Part shown: positions 61,321-64,000 of the stretch, piece after piece
Layout of the letters: each line of letters begins with the position of its first letter
Position numbering within the stretch: the stretch's first letter is position 1
DNA from: Punica granatum
Lineage: Eukaryota > Streptophyta > Magnoliopsida > Myrtales > Lythraceae
Reading direction: 5' to 3'
DNA: 64,000 nt
NCBI RefSeq assembly: GCF_007655135.1
Contig: NC_045130.1
Coordinates: forward strand, 25,921,363-25,985,362
Translations under genes and position numbers: made by a program
The notes under the pieces: model-generated
Databases searched by the model: none
Seen by the model: only the letters and a program-made list of their open reading frames with translations
What the model was told of the DNA's origin: nothing

Positions 61321-63040
61321 TGTTGGGAATTGGTGTATGCCCTAGAGGCAATCTGTCATCAATTCTGTAATATGACATATATTTCATTATAATACGAGGC
61401 ATTTATGTTATTGTGTAGGTTGTCATACATATAAATTTTACACAATAACATCCTTGGAATAGTAGGTTCAACAGGCATCAAGTGTGACTTGATTGTGAGA
61501 TCCTATAATGACCAAATACTATTCCTAAATGTCCATAGTCAAAGTATTATAGTTAATTAGGCTAACGATAATGTGGTTAGACTAGTGTGGGTGTAGATTG
61601 ATGACCAAGTCTCACAGGTCATGGATGTGGAGACATCGAGTCACACCGTATGTATATATTAGGAGTAATGTGTACTGGACTGACCTATCATGAGACTGTT
61701 ACATGTGTTGTTACGTGACTGTCATTTGCAGATCTCATAATGACTATGGTGTAGTGGTCCTTTGACTTGAGGTCATCATCGTTTCCTACATGTAATGTTG
61801 TATGCTTTGATGTTGTCAAACGCCACCGCAACAAGCTAGTTATAAAGACAGCTATTGGGTATACCATAAAGCATGAAGAGGAATGTGAGTGACCAAAATA
61901 GGATTTGTCCCTCCTACGTAATGGGAGTGATATCTCACGGTTGTTTGGTGGGCAGAGTCTATAAGTGTATGCATACCTTAATGAGTCGATATAGGGATAT
62001 CGAGCTCATTTGTTTTGATAGACTTACCCGATAAACCAAGAAAGAGAGATTGAGCCATATAAGGATGACAACGACTATGCCTTAGGCTCAATAGAGATAT
62101 AGAGGACAAATAGATTATACTGTACAGTAACATAAGTCACATGTTCGTCGAGAAATTGACTTTTCGAGTACTTGAGTAGCAGTGATGCATTACTAGATGC
62201 CGCTCACTATTTGTAATATTGAAATAAAAATTTCAATATTACTGTCAACGTAATCAGGAACCTACTGGGCCACACACTACGACTAAATCGACGAGATAAT
62301 TTTGAAACACTGAAGCTGTCTAATGGAGATTAGACGAGTTAAGGTACGACCGATTAATCAGATATTTAATGAGATTAAATATACCGATTAATTAGACCCG
62401 ATTTAGTAGACATTAATGGACTCAATTTGTACATGAAATCGATGACACATAGGGGCTCGACATGGAGGCCACTTGGCATATCCATGACAAGCCACCCAAG
62501 GCTAAAATGCATGGCCACATGCAAGGTCATTTGATGGCCACGGTGCATGTAAAATGTGGCTGTCATGTGTTGATTTGGAAAGATAAGTAAAGCCATCCCA
62601 CACCGGCCTTAAACAGATTTTTGAAGCCCCCCTTACATATATATATAAGCTCAAATGTTGAGCTTTAGAGAAAATACGGTTTAAGGATATGCATGCATAG
62701 ATATACATATATGATATATATATATATGTGTGTGTAAGTGTATAAAGAATTGGATTGCGAATCCAATTCAGTTTGGTCCATTAGTGTAATATTTTCGAGG
62801 GTCGCACCGTGTTTCCTTCGAGCGTTGGCCGCTAGCACTGCCGATCTCAAAGTCCTGTCAAGAAGTCGGTGTAGATATTGGTAGATGTGTCACTCTTGGG
62901 ACGCTTGGTCAACGGTTTAAAAGATTCCAGGTACACTTTATCTACTCCTATTTTTCTAGTAGGTCTTGGGATCTAGTTTCACGGGTAGGAAATTTTGAAT
63001 TTCTATTCATTTTTCGCTTCTGTAGACCCCGTGAAACTAG
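61321..63040 (+). repeat. 3' LTR, about 1.72 kb
   Basis: Starts TGTTGGGAATTGG and ends CCGTGAAACTAG, followed by CACAT. Confidence 0.92.
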
Positions 63041-63484
63041 CACATAATTCATCCTGCACTTATTTTGAGATGGCCAGCGGCACGGCCAATCAACCAACAA
63101 AAAGAGATCTAAATAAAAGATTAAAGTAAAAAATATAAAAAAGATTGTACACTGAAAAAGGTATAAAAAATTTTATAGGTCAAAAAATAAAAAATAATTA
63201 AAGTTCATCCATTGAGCCAAAACTACAACTATCATTAACAACAGCTCTAAATCATTATAGAGAGAGGGACATATTTTTTGGTAAGGAGAGATAAGGGGAC
63301 GTGGTAAGCCATACTTTGAAAATTTTATTTTGTCATTCTAAATTGATACTATTAAGGTAAGTTAAATTGCTTAAATACTACTGATAGAAAATATTAAATA
63401 GTTTGCCTAGAAAACTTTAATTATCACATATTGCTTGAGAGTCAATAAAATCAAGTGAAAATATCCATTGATAAGAGACGATGC

Positions 63485-64000
63485 TCAAGATTGGAAAAAT
63501 ATTTTTCTACGTGATATCGATACTCAAATTTTTCTGAACACATCGTTGGCCCTGGATTACTTTTCTGACATCCGAATTAAAAAGATGAAAATTCGGAAAT
63601 AATAGAGCAATTATAATCGATGCGTGTCAGGGCCTTGATATCGATTTTTATCAAGATTCGATCTCCATCAATGCAAATTGGAATTCTCATAAAGTCGATT
63701 ATTTTTTGAATTTCTTGATTTCAAAATATGCATTCCGAAATTGTATACGGATTCTGAGGAATCGAATTTCACCCGAAAACACTCGTACAATTAAAATTGA
63801 AAAAAAAAAGAGGAAGAAGAAAGAACATATGGCAGAGGGGTCGGCCAAGTGGTAGCCGACCCCCCATAGCTCCCTGAGTTGACCAACTTTCCTTCTTTCT
63901 TTTCTTTCTTCTGCTCGTCTTAACTTCTTGGATCTTCTGCAGCTTGCAACATGTTTTCTCTACTTCCTTCCTGTAGCCCAAGCATGCCCATCCCTCTGTA
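63485..64000. mobile_element. possible LTR remnant related to the 17.5 kb LTR
   Basis: 63,490-63,550 resembles 17,765-17,830 of the solo LTR: both run through an ACGT(A/G)ATATCGAT word, then AAATTTTTCT. Further right, GGGGTCGGC (63,837-63,845) and GCCGACCCC (63,855-63,863) form a perfect 9 bp hairpin stem. The piece runs off the window, so its borders are unknown. Confidence 0.4.

Larger units (their letters stand above)
54939..63040 (+). mobile_element. Ty1/copia retrotransposon, 8.1 kb, degenerate
   Basis: Two LTRs of about 1.72 kb (54,939-56,656 and 61,321-63,040) enclose a priming site TGGTATCAGA (56,661-56,670), a gag-pol remnant and a polypurine tract TGCATGTGGGAGAT (61,307-61,320). 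It inserted into a CA-rich microsatellite: the flanks are CACAA on the left and CACAT on the right, a 5 bp duplication with one change. The long LTRs and the RNase H type resemble the Angela/TAR group of copia. The LTRs differ at many sites and the frame is full of stops, so it is much older than the element at 7183. Confidence 0.95.
53098..63480. repeat. duplicated segment, copy B (two nested insertions)
   Basis: Homologous to copy A once the MITE (53,114-54,167 plus one TAG) and the copia (54,939-63,040) are removed. Homology to copy A ends near 63,480, where ATCCATTGATAA is the last shared word. Confidence 0.9.

Noticed and set aside
1..64000. tRNA, rRNA or snRNA genes
   Set aside because: Box B-like GGTTCGA words occur only in the SINE-like copies, which lack a full tRNA cloverleaf. 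No rRNA-like sequence was seen.

Overview
This window is nuclear DNA from a flowering plant, most likely a core eudicot. The signs are AT-rich intergenic sequence, GT-AG introns, plant-type Ty1/copia, Ty3/gypsy-like, PIF/Harbinger, hAT, CACTA and foldback elements, and an ADA2b-type transcriptional adaptor gene with 13 coding exons. I see no bacterial, organellar, rRNA, tRNA or CRISPR sequence. The species cannot be named from what is visible.

Layout. 1-4.6 kb: a 5'-truncated copia element on the minus strand abuts a piece of a long gypsy-like LTR and a degenerate tandem array. 6.5 kb: a short, apparently intact gene of unknown function. 7.18-12.45 kb: a complete, very young copia element with matching LTRs, a CAATA target duplication and two frameshifts. 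14.2-15.3 kb: a broken THG1-like (tRNA-His guanylyltransferase) gene. 15.7-22.1 kb: a PIF/Harbinger transposon whose Myb/SANT-like gene is split in mid-exon by a 3.6 kb solo LTR with a CTACT duplication. 22.1-22.7 kb: two terminal exons of an unrecognised gene. 24 kb: one CACTA terminus. 25.2-25.9 kb: a foldback MITE.

27.2-33.8 kb holds the clearest host gene, an ADA2b-like SAGA adaptor (about 547 aa, ZZ-SANT-SWIRM). The minus strand from 42.8 to 35.2 kb holds a BAH plus Agenet-domain gene that carries an in-frame TGA between the two domains. The two genes are arranged tail to tail, and both act in chromatin-level regulation by family. From 43 to 51.3 kb there are MITEs, foldback elements and tandem repeats but no gene I can support.

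The right 12 kb is a natural insertion experiment. A roughly 1.15 kb sequence occurs twice. The first copy (51,655-52,804) is uninterrupted. The second (53,098-63,480) has received a 1.05 kb PIF/Harbinger-like element and an 8.1 kb copia element, and both empty sites can be read in the first copy. Both copies carry a tRNA-derived SINE-like element, and a third SINE copy lies at 12.8 kb. No wholly new gene system was found. The most useful observations are the nested-insertion history, the non-canonical TA...CA copia ends, the SINE family, and the premature stop in the BAH/Agenet gene.
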